The notes: generated by a model not told the origin, from the letters alone. A stretch of 64,000 bases of DNA from Streptomyces mobaraensis NBRC 13819 = DSM 40847 (GCF_017916255.1 NZ_CP072827.1:2046001-2110000); one strand, 5' to 3'. Positions 36,037 to 45,678 are shown, counted from the stretch's first letter. A program made the numbers and translations.

Positions 36037-36117
36037 GGTCCACGCTCCTGGTGGTCGATCCGGGGCCCTGTCCTCGCAGGGCACGTGCCCAGCCTAACCA
36101 GGTCCCGGGACGGCGAA

Positions 36118-36146
36118 GAGCCCCGTCCATGCCGTGGACGGGGCTC
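36118..36146 (-). terminator. Terminator of the ctaE-qcrCAB operon
   Basis: GAGCCCCGTCCA, a 5-base loop and TGGACGGGGCTC: a perfect 12-bp stem 45 bases after the qcrB stop. Confidence 0.8.
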
Positions 36147-36190
36147 CTGCCGTGGCGATCAGCTGTGATCAGTATCCGGTGATCAGGGGA

Positions 36191-37831
36191 TCAGTGGTGG
36201 CCGTGGCCGCTCGTGATCTCCTGGTACTCCTCCGCCGTGGCCTTGGGGACGAACTTGTCCTCCCCGTACATGCTCTTGGAGAGCCGGACCTTCATCTTCT
36301 GGCCCATGGACGCCTTGCGCGCGACGCCGTTCTTGTCGACCTCGGGCTCCAGCTCCAGCGGCTTCGGCTGCTCGTGCGCGGTGAGCGTGTGCAGCTGCTC
36401 CTGCGTGAGCGGCTCGTGGACCTCCACGAACTCACCGTGCGGCAGGCGCTTGATGATGCCGGACTCGCGGCCGTGCAGGACCTTCTCCCGGTCGCGCCGC
36501 TGGAGACCCATGCAGATCCGGCGGGTGGCGATGAACGACAGCACCGGAACCACGAAGAAGCCGATGCGGACGAACCAGGTGATCGCGTTGAGCGACAGGT
36601 GGAAGTGGGTGGCCCACAGGTCGTTTCCACCGCCGACCAGCATCACGAAGTACGCGGCGATCCAGGCGACGCCGAAGGCGGTGCGCGTCGGAGCGTTGCG
36701 CGGACGGTCCAGCAGGTGGTGCTCCCGCTTGTCGCCGGTCGCCCAGGCCTCCAGGAACGGCCAGAAGGCGATGGCGAAGAGCACCAGCGGGAAGATGACC
36801 AGCGGAATGAACACGCCCAGGACCAGGGTGTGGCCCCAGATGTTGATCTCCCAGCCCGGCATGACGCGGATCAGACCCTCGGCGAAGCCCATGTACCAGT
36901 CGGGCTGGGCGCCGGTGGACACCTGGTCCGGCCGGTAGGGGCCGATCTCCCAGATGGGGTTGATCGTGGCGATCGCCGCGATGGCCGCGATGGCACCGAA
37001 GACGAGGAAGAAGAAGCCTCCCGCCTTGGCCATGTAGACCGGCAGCAGCGGCATGCCGACGACGTTCTTCTCGGTGCGGCCCGGACCCGGGTACTGGGTG
37101 TGCTTGTGGTAGATGACCAGGATCAGGTGGGCCACCACGAGACCGAGCATGATGCCCGGCAGCAGCAGGATGTGGACCGAGTAGAACCGGGCCACGAAGT
37201 CCCCGCCGGGGAACTCCCCGCCGAACACGAACATCGACAGGTAGGTGCCGATGACCGGGACGGACAGGATCGCGCCGTCCACGAAGCGCACACCGGTGCC
37301 GGAGAGCAGGTCGTCCGGCAGCGAGTAGCCGGTGAAACCGGTGAACATGCCGAGGAAGAACAGCAGGAAGCCGAACATCCAGTTGATCTCACGCGGCTTG
37401 CGGAACGCACCCGTGAAGAACACGCGCATCATGTGCACGAACATGCCGGCGAGGAAGATCAGCGCGGCCCAGTGGTGGATCTGCCGGATGAGCAGACCAC
37501 CGCGGACGTCGAAGCTGATGTGCAGCGTCGAGGAGAACGCCTCGGACATCCGCTGTCCCTGGAGCGGGACGTAGGAGCCGTGGTAGACGACCTCGTTCAT
37601 GCTCGGGTGGAAGAACAGCGTCAGATACACACCCGTGAGGATGATGATCAGGAAGCTGTAGAGGCAGACCTCGCCCAGCATGAAGGACCAGTGGTCCGGG
37701 AAGATCTTCCGCATGTTGGCCTTGGCCAGGCTGTAGATGCCCAGCCGGCCGTCGGCCCAGTCGGCGACCCGCTCACCCGCGGGTGCCTTGCGGCCGGGCT
37801 TGCCGGCCGCGTTCGTCTCTGCAGTACTCAT
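36191..37831 (-). CDS. qcrB: Cytochrome bc1 complex cytochrome b subunit
   Basis: Di-haem cytochrome b of the actinobacterial menaquinol:cytochrome c reductase, which oxidises menaquinol and pumps protons as part of a supercomplex with cytochrome aa3 oxidase. The 546-residue protein has an N-terminal cytoplasmic stretch, at least eight membrane helices (about 50-400), HHWAALIFLAGMFVHMMRVF and LLPGIMLGLVVAHLILV haem-ligand helices, and a long charged C-terminal tail characteristic of actinobacteria. The ATG overlaps the qcrA stop (ATGA), so translation is coupled. Target of QcrB inhibitors such as telacebec in mycobacteria. Confidence 0.97.
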   Translation of the reverse strand: MSTAETNAAGKPGRKAPAGERVADWADGRLGIYSLAKANMRKIFPDHWSFMLGEVCLYSFLIIILTGVYLTLFFHPSMNEVVYHGSYVPLQGQRMSEAFSSTLHISFDVRGGLLIRQIHHWAALIFLAGMFVHMMRVFFTGAFRKPREINWMFGFLLFFLGMFTGFTGYSLPDDLLSGTGVRFVDGAILSVPVIGTYLSMFVFGGEFPGGDFVARFYSVHILLLPGIMLGLVVAHLILVIYHKHTQYPGPGRTEKNVVGMPLLPVYMAKAGGFFFLVFGAIAAIAAIATINPIWEIGPYRPDQVSTGAQPDWYMGFAEGLIRVMPGWEINIWGHTLVLGVFIPLVIFPLVLFAIAFWPFLEAWATGDKREHHLLDRPRNAPTRTAFGVAWIAAYFVMLVGGGNDLWATHFHLSLNAITWFVRIGFFVVPVLSFIATRRICMGLQRRDREKVLHGRESGIIKRLPHGEFVEVHEPLTQEQLHTLTAHEQPKPLELEPEVDKNGVARKASMGQKMKVRLSKSMYGEDKFVPKATAEEYQEITSGHGHH

Positions 37832-38883
37832 CCGCGCTCCCAGAAGGCAGGACCGACGGGCTCGGCGAAGTCGCCCATCGCCTCGAGGTAGCCCTTGTCA
37901 TTGACCTTGATCCGCAGCTGCGGAAGGGCGTGCCCGGCCGGACCGAAGACCACGCGACCGCCGTCGGAGAGGTCGAAGGTGGACTGGTGGCACGGGCAGA
38001 GCACGTGGTGGGTCTGCTGCTCGTAGAGGCTGATCGGGCAGCCCACGTGCGTGCAGATCTTGGAGAACGCGACGATGCCGTCGACCGACCAGTCCAGTTC
38101 CTTCTTGTCCTTGATGTCCTCCGGGCGGAGCCGGACGATCATCAGGGCCGCCTTGGCGATCTGGACCTGGAAGTCGTGGTCCTCCTCCGACATGCCCTGC
38201 GGCATGGCGAAGGTGAGGGAGCCGACCTGGACGTCCTCGGGACGCAGGGGCTGCATCGTGTTCTGGTTGACCAGCAGCTTGCCGGCCGCCCACTTGGACT
38301 TGCGGAGCTTGGTGCCCGGCTTGGGGCCCAGGCCGCCGAAGAGGAAGAGGGCGGAGAGCGGCATCAGCGCCAGGGCGCCGAACATCGTGTTGCGGATCAG
38401 CGGACGGCGGCCCATCGCCGACTCTTTGGCACCCTCGGCGAAGTCGGCCATGACCTTGGCCTTGACCTCGGGGGACGCCTCGATCGGGTGGCGCTCGTCG
38501 ATGCGCTCCTCGTCGGACATCAGGGTGCGGGCCCAGTGGACCGCGCCCGCGCCGATGCAGAACAGGGCCACGCCGAGGGTGAGACCCAGCGTGAAGTTCA
38601 TGGCGCTGATGTGACCGAGCGGGAACACATAGATGTTCTTGTCGATCGGGATGGCCAGGTAGGCGGCGATGAAACCGACCGTGGCCAGCATGGACAGCGT
38701 GAACATGAACGCCACGGCGCGCTCGGAGCGCTTGGCGGCCCGCTCGTCGATGTCCTGTACGCGGTGCTCGTGCGGCGGCAGGCCCGGGTCGGCGAAGGGG
38801 TCGCCCTTGACCGTCACCGCGCCCTCGCGCGTGTCGCCCTGCTTGCTCGGCAGGGTCTCTTCTGGAATGTCTTGGCTACTCAT
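37828..38883 (-). CDS. qcrA: Rieske iron-sulfur subunit of the bc1 complex
   Basis: A 351-residue Rieske protein. Three N-terminal membrane helices (about 58-78, 92-116 and 164-186), typical of the actinobacterial form rather than the single helix of proteobacteria, lead to the Rieske domain with CTHVGC (C277, H279, C282) and CPCHQS (C296, C298, H299), providing the [2Fe-2S] ligands C277, H279, C296 and H299 and the disulfide pair. It transfers electrons from menaquinol to the di-haem cytochrome. ATG 38883 overlaps the qcrC stop, and its own stop overlaps qcrB. Confidence 0.96.
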   Translation of the reverse strand: MSSQDIPEETLPSKQGDTREGAVTVKGDPFADPGLPPHEHRVQDIDERAAKRSERAVAFMFTLSMLATVGFIAAYLAIPIDKNIYVFPLGHISAMNFTLGLTLGVALFCIGAGAVHWARTLMSDEERIDERHPIEASPEVKAKVMADFAEGAKESAMGRRPLIRNTMFGALALMPLSALFLFGGLGPKPGTKLRKSKWAAGKLLVNQNTMQPLRPEDVQVGSLTFAMPQGMSEEDHDFQVQIAKAALMIVRLRPEDIKDKKELDWSVDGIVAFSKICTHVGCPISLYEQQTHHVLCPCHQSTFDLSDGGRVVFGPAGHALPQLRIKVNDKGYLEAMGDFAEPVGPAFWERG

Positions 38884-39689
38884 GACTTCTTGGCCTTTGC
38901 GGTCCGGGCGGCGACCCAGATGGCGAGGGCGATCAGCGCGCCGAGGCCGAAGATCCACCCGAACAGACCCTCACTGACCGGGCCGAGCCCGCCCAGGTTG
39001 AGGCCGCCCGGGCTCTCCGACTTGCTGGTGTTGACCTCGTCGAGGTACGCGATGATGTCCTTCTTGTTCTTCTGGGACATCGTGGTGTCGGGGAAGGACG
39101 GCATGTTCTGCGGGCCGGTCTGCATGGCCTCGTAGATGTGCTTGGGGTCGACGTCCTCCAGGCTGGGCGCGAACTTGCCGTTCGACAGCGCGCCGCCCTT
39201 GCCCGTGAAGTTGTGGCACTGGGCGCAGTTCGTACGGAACAGTTCGCCGCCCTTGGCGATGTCGCCGCCGTCGGGGCTGTACTGGTCCTTCGAGGGAACC
39301 GACGGACCCGCGCCGAGCGAGGCGATGTACGCGGCGAGCTGGTCGGTCTGCGCCTGCGTGTACACCGGCTTCTTGCGGGGCGCCTGGGCGCCCTGCTGCT
39401 GCATCGGCATACGACCGGTGCGGACCTGGAAGTCCACGGCCGCGGAACCCACGCCGACCAGGCTCGGCCCGTCGGAGGTGCCCTGAGCGCCGGTGCCGTG
39501 GCAGCTGGCACAGCCGACGGAGTAGAGCTTCTTGCCCTCCTCGATGGCCAGGGACTGGGCGGTGTCATCGGCCTTGGCCGACTCGGCCGGCGCGAAAGCG
39601 GCGTACAGCCCCCCGGTGACCGCCAGCGCGAAGAGTAGGACGACGACCGCCGCCAGCGGATGGCGTCGTCGTGCGGAGAGCTTTTTCAC
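38880..39689 (-). CDS. qcrC: Di-haem cytochrome c subunit of the bc1 complex
   Basis: A 269-residue membrane-anchored cytochrome cc with two CxxCH sites (C60-H64 CASCH, C155-H159 CAQCH). The N-terminal helix (11-33) is a signal/anchor and there is a C-terminal helix (about 240-262) that holds the protein in the membrane. In actinobacteria this subunit replaces soluble cytochrome c and passes electrons directly to subunit II of cytochrome aa3 in the supercomplex. Starts with GTG 39689, 68 bases after ctaE. Confidence 0.96.
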   Translation of the reverse strand: MKKLSARRRHPLAAVVVLLFALAVTGGLYAAFAPAESAKADDTAQSLAIEEGKKLYSVGCASCHGTGAQGTSDGPSLVGVGSAAVDFQVRTGRMPMQQQGAQAPRKKPVYTQAQTDQLAAYIASLGAGPSVPSKDQYSPDGGDIAKGGELFRTNCAQCHNFTGKGGALSNGKFAPSLEDVDPKHIYEAMQTGPQNMPSFPDTTMSQKNKKDIIAYLDEVNTSKSESPGGLNLGGLGPVSEGLFGWIFGLGALIALAIWVAARTAKAKKS

Positions 39690-39757
39690 GGATTACCCCG
39701 GTGTCAGGATCTTCTGCGTCGATGCTGGACTGTTGGTCCGGTGCGGGACGGGACCGA

Positions 39758-40378
39758 TTACTTGATCAAGTAGATCGTGGCGAAGAGGCCGATCCACACC
39801 ACGTCGACGAAGTGCCAGTAGTAGGAGACGACGATGGCCGCCGTCGCCTGGTGGTGGGTGAACCTCTTGGCCGCGTACGTCCTGCCCAGGACCAGCAGGA
39901 AGGCGATGAGTCCGCCCGTCACGTGCAGGCCGTGGAAGCCGGTCGTCAGGTAGAAGGCCGAGCCGTACGCGTCGGAAGACAGCGAGAGGCCCGCCTCCTT
40001 GACCAGGTCGGTGTACTCGAAGATCTGGCCACCGATGAAGATGGCACCCATCACGAAGGTGATCACGAACCAGGTGCGCAGCTTCTTCACGTCACCGCGC
40101 TCGGCCGCGAACACGCCGAGCTGACACGTGAGCGAGGAGAGCACCAGGATCGTGGTGTTCCCCGCCGAGAACGGGACGTTCAGATGCGACGCCATGTCCG
40201 ACCAGTGGTCGGTGCCGGTCACCGAACGCAGGGTGAAGTACATCGCGAAGAGGGCCGCGAAGAACATCAGCTCGGAACTCAGCCAGATGATGGTTCCGAC
40301 GCTGGTGAGGTTCGGTCGGTTGACCGAGGGGTGCGCGTGCCCGGTATCTACTGCTGTTGCTGTCGCCACGACCGACAT
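39758..40378 (-). CDS. ctaE: Cytochrome c oxidase subunit III
   Basis: A 206-residue subunit III with five predicted helices, the short actinobacterial form. Conserved segments are [51 protein letters not shown] and [21 protein letters not shown]. It stabilises subunit I of the aa3 oxidase. The gene heads an operon with qcrC, qcrA and qcrB, coupling oxidase and bc1 expression. The start codon lies within a 21-bp palindrome, which could hide it in a hairpin. An exact TTGACA lies about 50 bases upstream (40427-40432) but lacks a well-placed -10. Confidence 0.96.
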   Translation of the reverse strand: MSVVATATAVDTGHAHPSVNRPNLTSVGTIIWLSSELMFFAALFAMYFTLRSVTGTDHWSDMASHLNVPFSAGNTTILVLSSLTCQLGVFAAERGDVKKLRTWFVITFVMGAIFIGGQIFEYTDLVKEAGLSLSSDAYGSAFYLTTGFHGLHVTGGLIAFLLVLGRTYAAKRFTHHQATAAIVVSYYWHFVDVVWIGLFATIYLIK

Positions 40379-40389
40379 TATGTCGGTCG
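40369..40389. promoter_or_regulatory. 21-bp palindrome over the ctaE start codon
   Basis: CGACCGACAT, a central T and its exact complement ATGTCGGTCG. The ATG of ctaE (40378-40376) lies inside the arm. It is either an operator or a translational hairpin. Confidence 0.7.
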
Positions 40390-40708
40390 CTTATCTCGCG
40401 CTCACTCCGGGGGGTGCCGTTCGGTGTGTCAAGGACGTGTGCCCTGCTCGTACGGCCGAATCCGACAGTCACCCGACAAGCGCCGAGTCGTCCCCCGAAG
40501 GGGGGAAGGAGTCCTTCCGCAGGGCTTCCGCGGGGCTCCCGGGCCGGTGGTGACGGGCCGTCGGCGCCGGTGCGGAGCGGGGTCGGCGGTCACCGCGGTG
40601 ATCGCGCCCTCCTCGGCGGCCCCTCCCGCGGAGTAGCATCCGCGCCAGCGGTCCCCTCGTTCCACAGCTGTGCCCGAGACACCCGATGTCATGAGCGTGG
40701 AGGTAACG
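40390..40708. other. Divergent intergenic region, ctaE / pseudo-receiver gene
   Basis: No gene is evident. It contains the palindrome over the ctaE start, TTGACA (minus strand, 40432-40427), a CCCCCGAAGGGGG hairpin near 40493-40507 and a -10-like TAGCAT (40634-40639) ahead of the rightward gene. Confidence 0.5.
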
Positions 40709-41122
40709 ATGCAGCCGACGGCCACGGTGCTGGTCTACAGCGACGACGCGCGCACCCGCGAACAGGTGCGGCTGGCCGGCGGCCGGCGCCCGGCGGCGGA
40801 CCTGCCGCCGGTGGAGTACCTGGAGTGCGCCACCCTCCCGGCCGTGCTGCGGACGCTGGCGGAACACCGCGTGGACGTCTGCGTCCTGGACGGCGAGACG
40901 GCCCCCGCGGGCGGGATGGGCGTCTGCCGGCAGCTGAAGGACGAGGTGTTCCGGTGCCCGCCGGTGCTGCTGCTGATGGGCCGCCCGCAGGACGCCTGGC
41001 TGGCCACCTGGAGCCGGGCGGACGCGGCGGTGACGCACCCGGTGGACCCGGTGGCCTTCGCCGCCGCGCTGGCCGGGCTGCTGCGCGACCGGGCGGGGGC
41101 GCACGCCACCGCGGACGCCTGA
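40709..41122 (+). CDS. Pseudo-receiver (response-regulator-like) protein
   Basis: A 137-residue stand-alone receiver-like domain. The acidic pair (D12, D13 in VYSDDART) and the phospho-site position (D61 in CVLDGETAPAG) are kept. The conserved Lys after strand 5 is replaced: the usual KP reads HP (H110-P111 in AAVTHPVDP), and the conserved Ser/Thr after strand 4 is absent (LLLMG). It probably cannot be activated in the normal way. There is no output domain. ATG 40709 follows GGAGG by 5 bases. It lies in a divergent pair with the ctaE operon, suggesting a regulatory link to respiration, but no partner kinase is adjacent. Confidence 0.75.
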   Translation: MQPTATVLVYSDDARTREQVRLAGGRRPAADLPPVEYLECATLPAVLRTLAEHRVDVCVLDGETAPAGGMGVCRQLKDEVFRCPPVLLLMGRPQDAWLATWSRADAAVTHPVDPVAFAAALAGLLRDRAGAHATADA

Positions 41123-41123
41123 G

Positions 41124-42368
41124 TCAGACGCGGGGCCGCAGCCGGGCCGCGTCGGCCGGGGTGGCCCCCTCGCGCGTCCCGGCGGCCAGGGCGCTGCCCT
41201 TGCGCCAGTCCTCCCACGAGAGGTTCCAGTCGCCGAAGCCGTTGTCGAAGGGCGTCATGGTGGCGCCCGCGCTGCCGACGACCTTGACGATGTCCCCCAC
41301 CCGGACGGTGTCGAAGAACCATTTGGCGTTCTCGGTGGACATGCCGGTGCAGCCGTGGCTGACGTTGTCGGCGCCCTGCGAGCCGACGGACCAGGGCGCG
41401 GCGTGCACGTATTCGCCGCTCCAGGTCACCCGGGTGGCCCAGTAGACGGGCAGGTCGTAGGAGTCGGCACTGCCCTCGGCGATGCCGATGGTGTCCCCGC
41501 GCATCCGTACGAATGATTCCTGGCCGAGGATCACCTTGACCCCGTTGCGGGTGTCGTAGCCGGGCTTGCCGGTGGTGACCGGGATGGAGCGGATCTCCTG
41601 GCCGTTCTTCAGGACGGTCATGTAGTGCCCGGCGGCGTCGGTGACGGCCTCCACCCGGTCGCCCGTGTCGAGGTGCAGCGGCTTGGACGGGCCGCCGTAC
41701 ATGCCGCCGCCGACCTTGATGCCGTCGAGGGTGGCGTGGACGTCGATGGACGCGTGGGCGGGCCAGTAGTCCTTGGGGCGGTAGTGCAGCACCCGGTTGT
41801 TCACCCAGTACCAGGAGCCCTGGACGGCGGGGCGCGAGTCCACCCGCAGGGTGCGTTCGACGACGGCCCGCGCGGCGGGGGTCTGGACGGGGGTGCTGAG
41901 TTCGGCGGTGATGGGCTGTCCGACGCCGTAGGTGCCGGTCTTGGGGCCGAACGTGACCGTCAGCAGCCGGGTGGCCGGGCCGGTGTCGAAACCGATCGTA
42001 CGGCGGCCCTGGGCCCCGTCCTCGTCCTCGGTGCTCACCCGGACCGTGTAGTGCGCGCCGGCCGCGAGGGAGCCGGTGCTGCGCCAGTGCGAGCCGTCGG
42101 GGGCCAGTTCGCCGCCCACGTAGCGGCCCGCGGCGTCGGTGGCGATGACGTCGGTGATGCGGTCGTCGCCGGTGGCCGTCACTTCGAGGGGCACGCTCGG
42201 GTCGACCTTGCGGCCGTCCTCGGCGCCCTTCAGCACGACCTGGCCGGCGGCGTCGTAGGGCGCGTCGGCCAGCGGGTTGGACGAGCTGCACCCGGCGATC
42301 CCCAGCGCCAGGGGGACCAGCAGCAGCGCGCCGCCGAGCACCGTGCGGCGTCGAGGAGAGTGGCTCAT
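41124..42368 (-). CDS. L,D-transpeptidase lipoprotein with Ig-like domains
   Basis: A 414-residue predicted lipoprotein: RRRTVLGGALLLVPLALGIAGC carries a lipobox, so the protein is attached to the outer face of the membrane. Two Ig-like domains (about 40-250) precede a YkuD catalytic domain (about 250-375) with the active-site motif SHGCTGMS. Actinobacterial enzymes of this form make 3-3 cross-links between peptidoglycan stem peptides and resist most penicillins. ATG 42368 or GTG 42374 could start it; neither has a clear ribosome-binding site. It is separated from ctaF by a strong terminator, so it is an independent unit inside the respiratory region. Confidence 0.93.
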   Translation of the reverse strand: MSHSPRRRTVLGGALLLVPLALGIAGCSSSNPLADAPYDAAGQVVLKGAEDGRKVDPSVPLEVTATGDDRITDVIATDAAGRYVGGELAPDGSHWRSTGSLAAGAHYTVRVSTEDEDGAQGRRTIGFDTGPATRLLTVTFGPKTGTYGVGQPITAELSTPVQTPAARAVVERTLRVDSRPAVQGSWYWVNNRVLHYRPKDYWPAHASIDVHATLDGIKVGGGMYGGPSKPLHLDTGDRVEAVTDAAGHYMTVLKNGQEIRSIPVTTGKPGYDTRNGVKVILGQESFVRMRGDTIGIAEGSADSYDLPVYWATRVTWSGEYVHAAPWSVGSQGADNVSHGCTGMSTENAKWFFDTVRVGDIVKVVGSAGATMTPFDNGFGDWNLSWEDWRKGSALAAGTREGATPADAARLRPRV

Positions 42369-42439
42369 GGTCACACCGTAGGAAGAATCGCCTCCTTCGG
42401 CCCCCGGGGAGGGGCAAACGGGTGGGCTGAGACGCCGAA

Positions 42440-42479
42440 GGCCGGGCCCCGCACACCGAGTGGTGTGCGGGGCCCGGCC
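42440..42479 (-). terminator. Terminator of the ctaCDF operon
   Basis: GGCCGGGCCCCGCACACC, a 4-base loop GAGT and its perfect 18-bp complement, 16 bases after the ctaF stop. One of the strongest hairpins in the window. Confidence 0.85.
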
Positions 42480-42494
42480 CGTGCGACGGGGAAC

Positions 42495-42893
42495 CTACTG
42501 GTTCTGGTTCTCGCCGCGGTAGAACTCGAACACCCAGCCGAAGAGGCCGACCGCGATCAGGGGGGCGGAGAAGTACATCAGCCACCAGCCGATCGCGATG
42601 GACGCGAAGGCGAGGGCGCCACCGACCGCCAGGGACAGCGGCTGCCAGCTGTGCGGGGCGAAGAAGCCCAGCTCACCGGCGTCGTCCGCGACGTCCGCGT
42701 TCTTGTTGTCCTGCGCCCCGGCGTCCACCCGGCGCGCGGTGAACGCCAGGTAGTAGCCGACCATGATGCACAGGCCGAAGGCGAGGAACAGCGCGGTCGT
42801 GCCCGCCGGCTCCTTCGACCACACGCCGTAGACGACGGCCATGGCCAGGATGAAGACGGAGAGCCAGATGAACATCCGGCCTTGGATCTTCAC
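42495..42893 (-). CDS. ctaF: Cytochrome c oxidase subunit IV (actinobacterial CtaF)
   Basis: A 132-residue membrane protein with four hydrophobic helices (about 6-24, 31-50, 78-96 and 102-120), the actinobacteria-specific subunit IV of the aa3 oxidase. The start [31 protein letters not shown] and the [27 protein letters not shown] end are typical. It stabilises the supercomplex; no cofactor is bound. Its ATG overlaps the ctaD stop by four bases, and the terminator at 42440-42479 closes the operon. Confidence 0.95.
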   Translation of the reverse strand: MKIQGRMFIWLSVFILAMAVVYGVWSKEPAGTTALFLAFGLCIMVGYYLAFTARRVDAGAQDNKNADVADDAGELGFFAPHSWQPLSLAVGGALAFASIAIGWWLMYFSAPLIAVGLFGWVFEFYRGENQNQ

Positions 42894-44611
42894 TTGCCGG
42901 CCTCCTTGCCACCCACGAGGGCCTTGTCAGCGAGGTTCTCCTCGAGCTCCAGCGCCGCGATCTCCGGGTGGTGCAGGTCGAACGCCGGGGATTCGGAGCG
43001 GATGCGCGGCAGCGTGAGGAAGTTGTGCCGCGGCGGCGGGCAGGAGGTCGCCCACTCCAGCGAGCGGCCGTAGCCCCACGGGTCGTCGACCTCGACCTTC
43101 TTGCCGTACTTGGCGGTCTTCCAGACGTTGTAGAAGAACGGCAGGATCGACAGGCCGAGCAGGAACGAGCTGATGGTGGAGATGGTGTTCAGCGTGGTCC
43201 AGCCGTCGGCCGCCAGGTAGTCGGCGTACCGGCGGGGCATGCCCTCCGCGCCCAGCCAGTGCTGGACGAGGAACGTGCCGTGGAAGCCCACGAACAGCGT
43301 CCAGAAGGTGATCTTGCCGAGCCGCTCGTCCAGCATCTTGCCGGTGAACTTCGGCCACCAGAAGTGGAATCCGGCGAACATCGCGAACACCACGGTGCCG
43401 AAGATGACGTAGTGGAAGTGCGCGACGACGAAGTACGAGTCGGAGACGTGGAAGTCCATCGGCGGCGAGGCCAGGATGACGCCGGTCAGACCACCGAAGG
43501 TGAAGGTGATCAGGAAGCCGATCGCCCAGAGCATCGGGGTCTCGAAGGACAGCGAGCCCTTCCACATGGTGCCGATCCAGTTGAAGAACTTCACACCGGT
43601 CGGGACCGCGATCAGGAAGGTCATGAAGGAGAAGAACGGCAGCAGCACACCGCCGGTCACGTACATGTGGTGCGCCCACACCGTCACCGAGAGGCCGGCG
43701 ATGGAGATGGTGGCCGCGATCAGACCCCAGTAACCGAACATCGGCTTGCGGGAGAAGACCGGGATGACCTCGGAGATGATGCCGAAGAACGGCAGGGCGA
43801 TGATGTAGACCTCGGGGTGGCCGAAGAACCAGAAGAGGTGCTGCCACAGCAGGGCGCCGCCGTTGGCCGCGTCGAAGATGTGGGCCCCGAACTTGCGGTC
43901 CGCCTCCAGCGCGAAGAGCGCGGCGGCCAGCACCGGGAAGGCCAGCAGGACCAGGACACCGGTCAGCAGGACGTTCCAGGTGAAGATCGGCATACGGAAC
44001 ATCGTCATGCCGGGCGCGCGCATGCAGATGATGGTGGTGATGAAGTTGACCGAGCCGAGGATCGTACCGAAGCCGGAGAAGGCCAGACCCATGATCCACA
44101 GGTCACCGCCGACACCCGGGGAGTGGGCGGCGTCGGTCAGCGGCGCGTAGGCGAACCAGCCGAAGTCGGCCGCACCCTGCGGGGTGAGGAAGCCGGCCAC
44201 GGCGATCAGCGAGCCGAACAGGTACAGCCAGTAGGCGAACATGTTCAGTCGCGGGAACGCCACGTCGGGCGCGCCGATCTGGAGCGGCATGATCCAGTTC
44301 GCGAAGCCGGCGAACAGCGGCGTCGCGAACATCAGCAGCATGATCGTGCCGTGCATCGTGAACGCCTGGTTGAACTGCTCGTTCGACATGATCTGCGTGC
44401 CGGGGCGAGCGAGTTCGGCGCGCATCAGCAGCGCCATGACGCCGCCGATGCAGAAGAACACGAACGACGTGACCAGGTACAGGGTCCCGATCGTCTTGTG
44501 GTCGGTGGTGGTCAGCCACTTGATCACCTGGTTGCCTGGCGCCTTGGCGCGAACAGGCGGTGCTGCCGGGGCTGATGCGGCGGCACCCTGGGGTTCGTTG
44601 AGGATGCTCAC
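42890..44611 (-). CDS. ctaD: Cytochrome c oxidase subunit I
   Basis: Catalytic haem a/a3-CuB subunit that reduces oxygen to water and pumps protons. The 573-residue protein has twelve helices, the [15 protein letters not shown] low-spin haem region, [20 protein letters not shown] with the CuB His and cross-linked Tyr, AHHMYVTG with the CuB His pair, and the haem a3 ligand region [22 protein letters not shown]- and C-terminal extensions are hydrophilic. The start overlaps the ctaC stop (ATGA), so ctaC-ctaD-ctaF are coupled. Confidence 0.98.
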   Translation of the reverse strand: MSILNEPQGAAASAPAAPPVRAKAPGNQVIKWLTTTDHKTIGTLYLVTSFVFFCIGGVMALLMRAELARPGTQIMSNEQFNQAFTMHGTIMLLMFATPLFAGFANWIMPLQIGAPDVAFPRLNMFAYWLYLFGSLIAVAGFLTPQGAADFGWFAYAPLTDAAHSPGVGGDLWIMGLAFSGFGTILGSVNFITTIICMRAPGMTMFRMPIFTWNVLLTGVLVLLAFPVLAAALFALEADRKFGAHIFDAANGGALLWQHLFWFFGHPEVYIIALPFFGIISEVIPVFSRKPMFGYWGLIAATISIAGLSVTVWAHHMYVTGGVLLPFFSFMTFLIAVPTGVKFFNWIGTMWKGSLSFETPMLWAIGFLITFTFGGLTGVILASPPMDFHVSDSYFVVAHFHYVIFGTVVFAMFAGFHFWWPKFTGKMLDERLGKITFWTLFVGFHGTFLVQHWLGAEGMPRRYADYLAADGWTTLNTISTISSFLLGLSILPFFYNVWKTAKYGKKVEVDDPWGYGRSLEWATSCPPPRHNFLTLPRIRSESPAFDLHHPEIAALELEENLADKALVGGKEAGK

Positions 44612-45573
44612 TTGTTCTTGGTCTCCGCGTTCTTCGCGTGATCCGTCTGCGCGATGCCCGCCGGCAGGTAGCCGGTCTGACCCTTCTCGGCCAGCTCCTT
44701 GAGGTGCTTCTGGTACCGCTCAGGAGAGACGACCTTGACGTTGAAGAGCATCCGCGAGTGGTCCTGCCCACAGAGCTCGGCGCACTTGCCCCGGAAGGTG
44801 CCCTCCCGGTTGGGGGTCACCGTGAAGCTGTTGGTGTGGCCCGGGATGACGTCCTGCTTCATCAGGAACGGCAGCACCCAGAAGGAGTGGTTGACGTCGC
44901 GGGAGGTGAGGACGAACTCGACCGTCTCCCCCTTGGGCAGCCACAGCGTGGGGCCGGGCATGCCGTTCTGCGGGTTCCGCGTGCCCGGGATGCCGGTGTC
45001 GTAGACGCCCGCCGCGTCCGCCGGGGCCTTCTTCAGGAACCGGTCGGGGATGGCGTCGAGCTCCTTGATGTCGCGCAGCGCCTTGCCCGGCTTCTGGCCC
45101 TGGGCGGTCTCCATGTAGTTGAAGGCCCAGTTCCACTGGAAGCCGATCACGTTCACGACGTGCTTCGGCTTGTCGGGGTTGGCGATGAGCTTGTTCTCGT
45201 CACGGGCCGTGAAGTAGAAGAGCACCGAGACGATGAGGATCGGGACCACGGTGTACAGCGCCTCGAGAGGCATGTTGTACCGGGTCTGGGTAGGAACCTC
45301 GATCTTGCTCCGGCTGCGCCGGTGGAAGATGACGCTCCAGAGGATCAGGCCCCACACCAGGACACCGACCGCGAGGGCCGCGGCCCACGAGCCCTGCCAC
45401 AGGGAGAGGATCCGCGGCGCCTCCTCCGTGACGGGAGTGGGCATTCCGAGGCGGGGAAAGTCCTTCGATGTGCAACCGGTGGCGGTCGCCAGAACAGCGC
45501 CCGCGGCCAGCGCCTGCAGCAGCTTCCGCCGCACCGGGCGCCGCGACGAGCGGTCGGAGCCGTTGGGACTCAC
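44608..45573 (-). CDS. ctaC: Cytochrome c oxidase subunit II
   Basis: A 321-residue CuA subunit that receives electrons from the bc1 cytochrome cc. It begins with a lipobox-type signal (LATATGC, C34), followed by two membrane helices (about 60-82 and 100-122) and an exposed cupredoxin domain with [14 protein letters not shown] and the CuA site [13 protein letters not shown] short insertion (about 155-190) before the CuA domain is typical of actinobacteria. GTG 45573 is the start. Upstream lies a 31-bp inverted repeat likely to be an operator. First gene of the ctaCDF unit. Confidence 0.97.
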   Translation of the reverse strand: MSPNGSDRSSRRPVRRKLLQALAAGAVLATATGCTSKDFPRLGMPTPVTEEAPRILSLWQGSWAAALAVGVLVWGLILWSVIFHRRSRSKIEVPTQTRYNMPLEALYTVVPILIVSVLFYFTARDENKLIANPDKPKHVVNVIGFQWNWAFNYMETAQGQKPGKALRDIKELDAIPDRFLKKAPADAAGVYDTGIPGTRNPQNGMPGPTLWLPKGETVEFVLTSRDVNHSFWVLPFLMKQDVIPGHTNSFTVTPNREGTFRGKCAELCGQDHSRMLFNVKVVSPERYQKHLKELAEKGQTGYLPAGIAQTDHAKNAETKNK

Positions 45574-45647
45574 GTAGCGCCTTCCCGAGAGTCTCGCCCG
45601 CGCGGCCGGCTGCGGCCGTCTCGGTCGGTCGCCGGCCCGCTGCGGGC

Positions 45648-45678
45648 AGGGTTTGGATGTTTATGCGGACCAAACCCT
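45648..45678. promoter_or_regulatory. Inverted repeat upstream of ctaC
   Basis: AGGGTTTGG, 13 bases, CCAAACCCT: perfect 9-bp arms spanning 31 bp, 75-105 bp before the ctaC start. The A+T-rich centre (read on the minus strand TCCGCATAAACAT) may hold the -10 of the ctaC promoter. Strong operator candidate. Confidence 0.7.
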
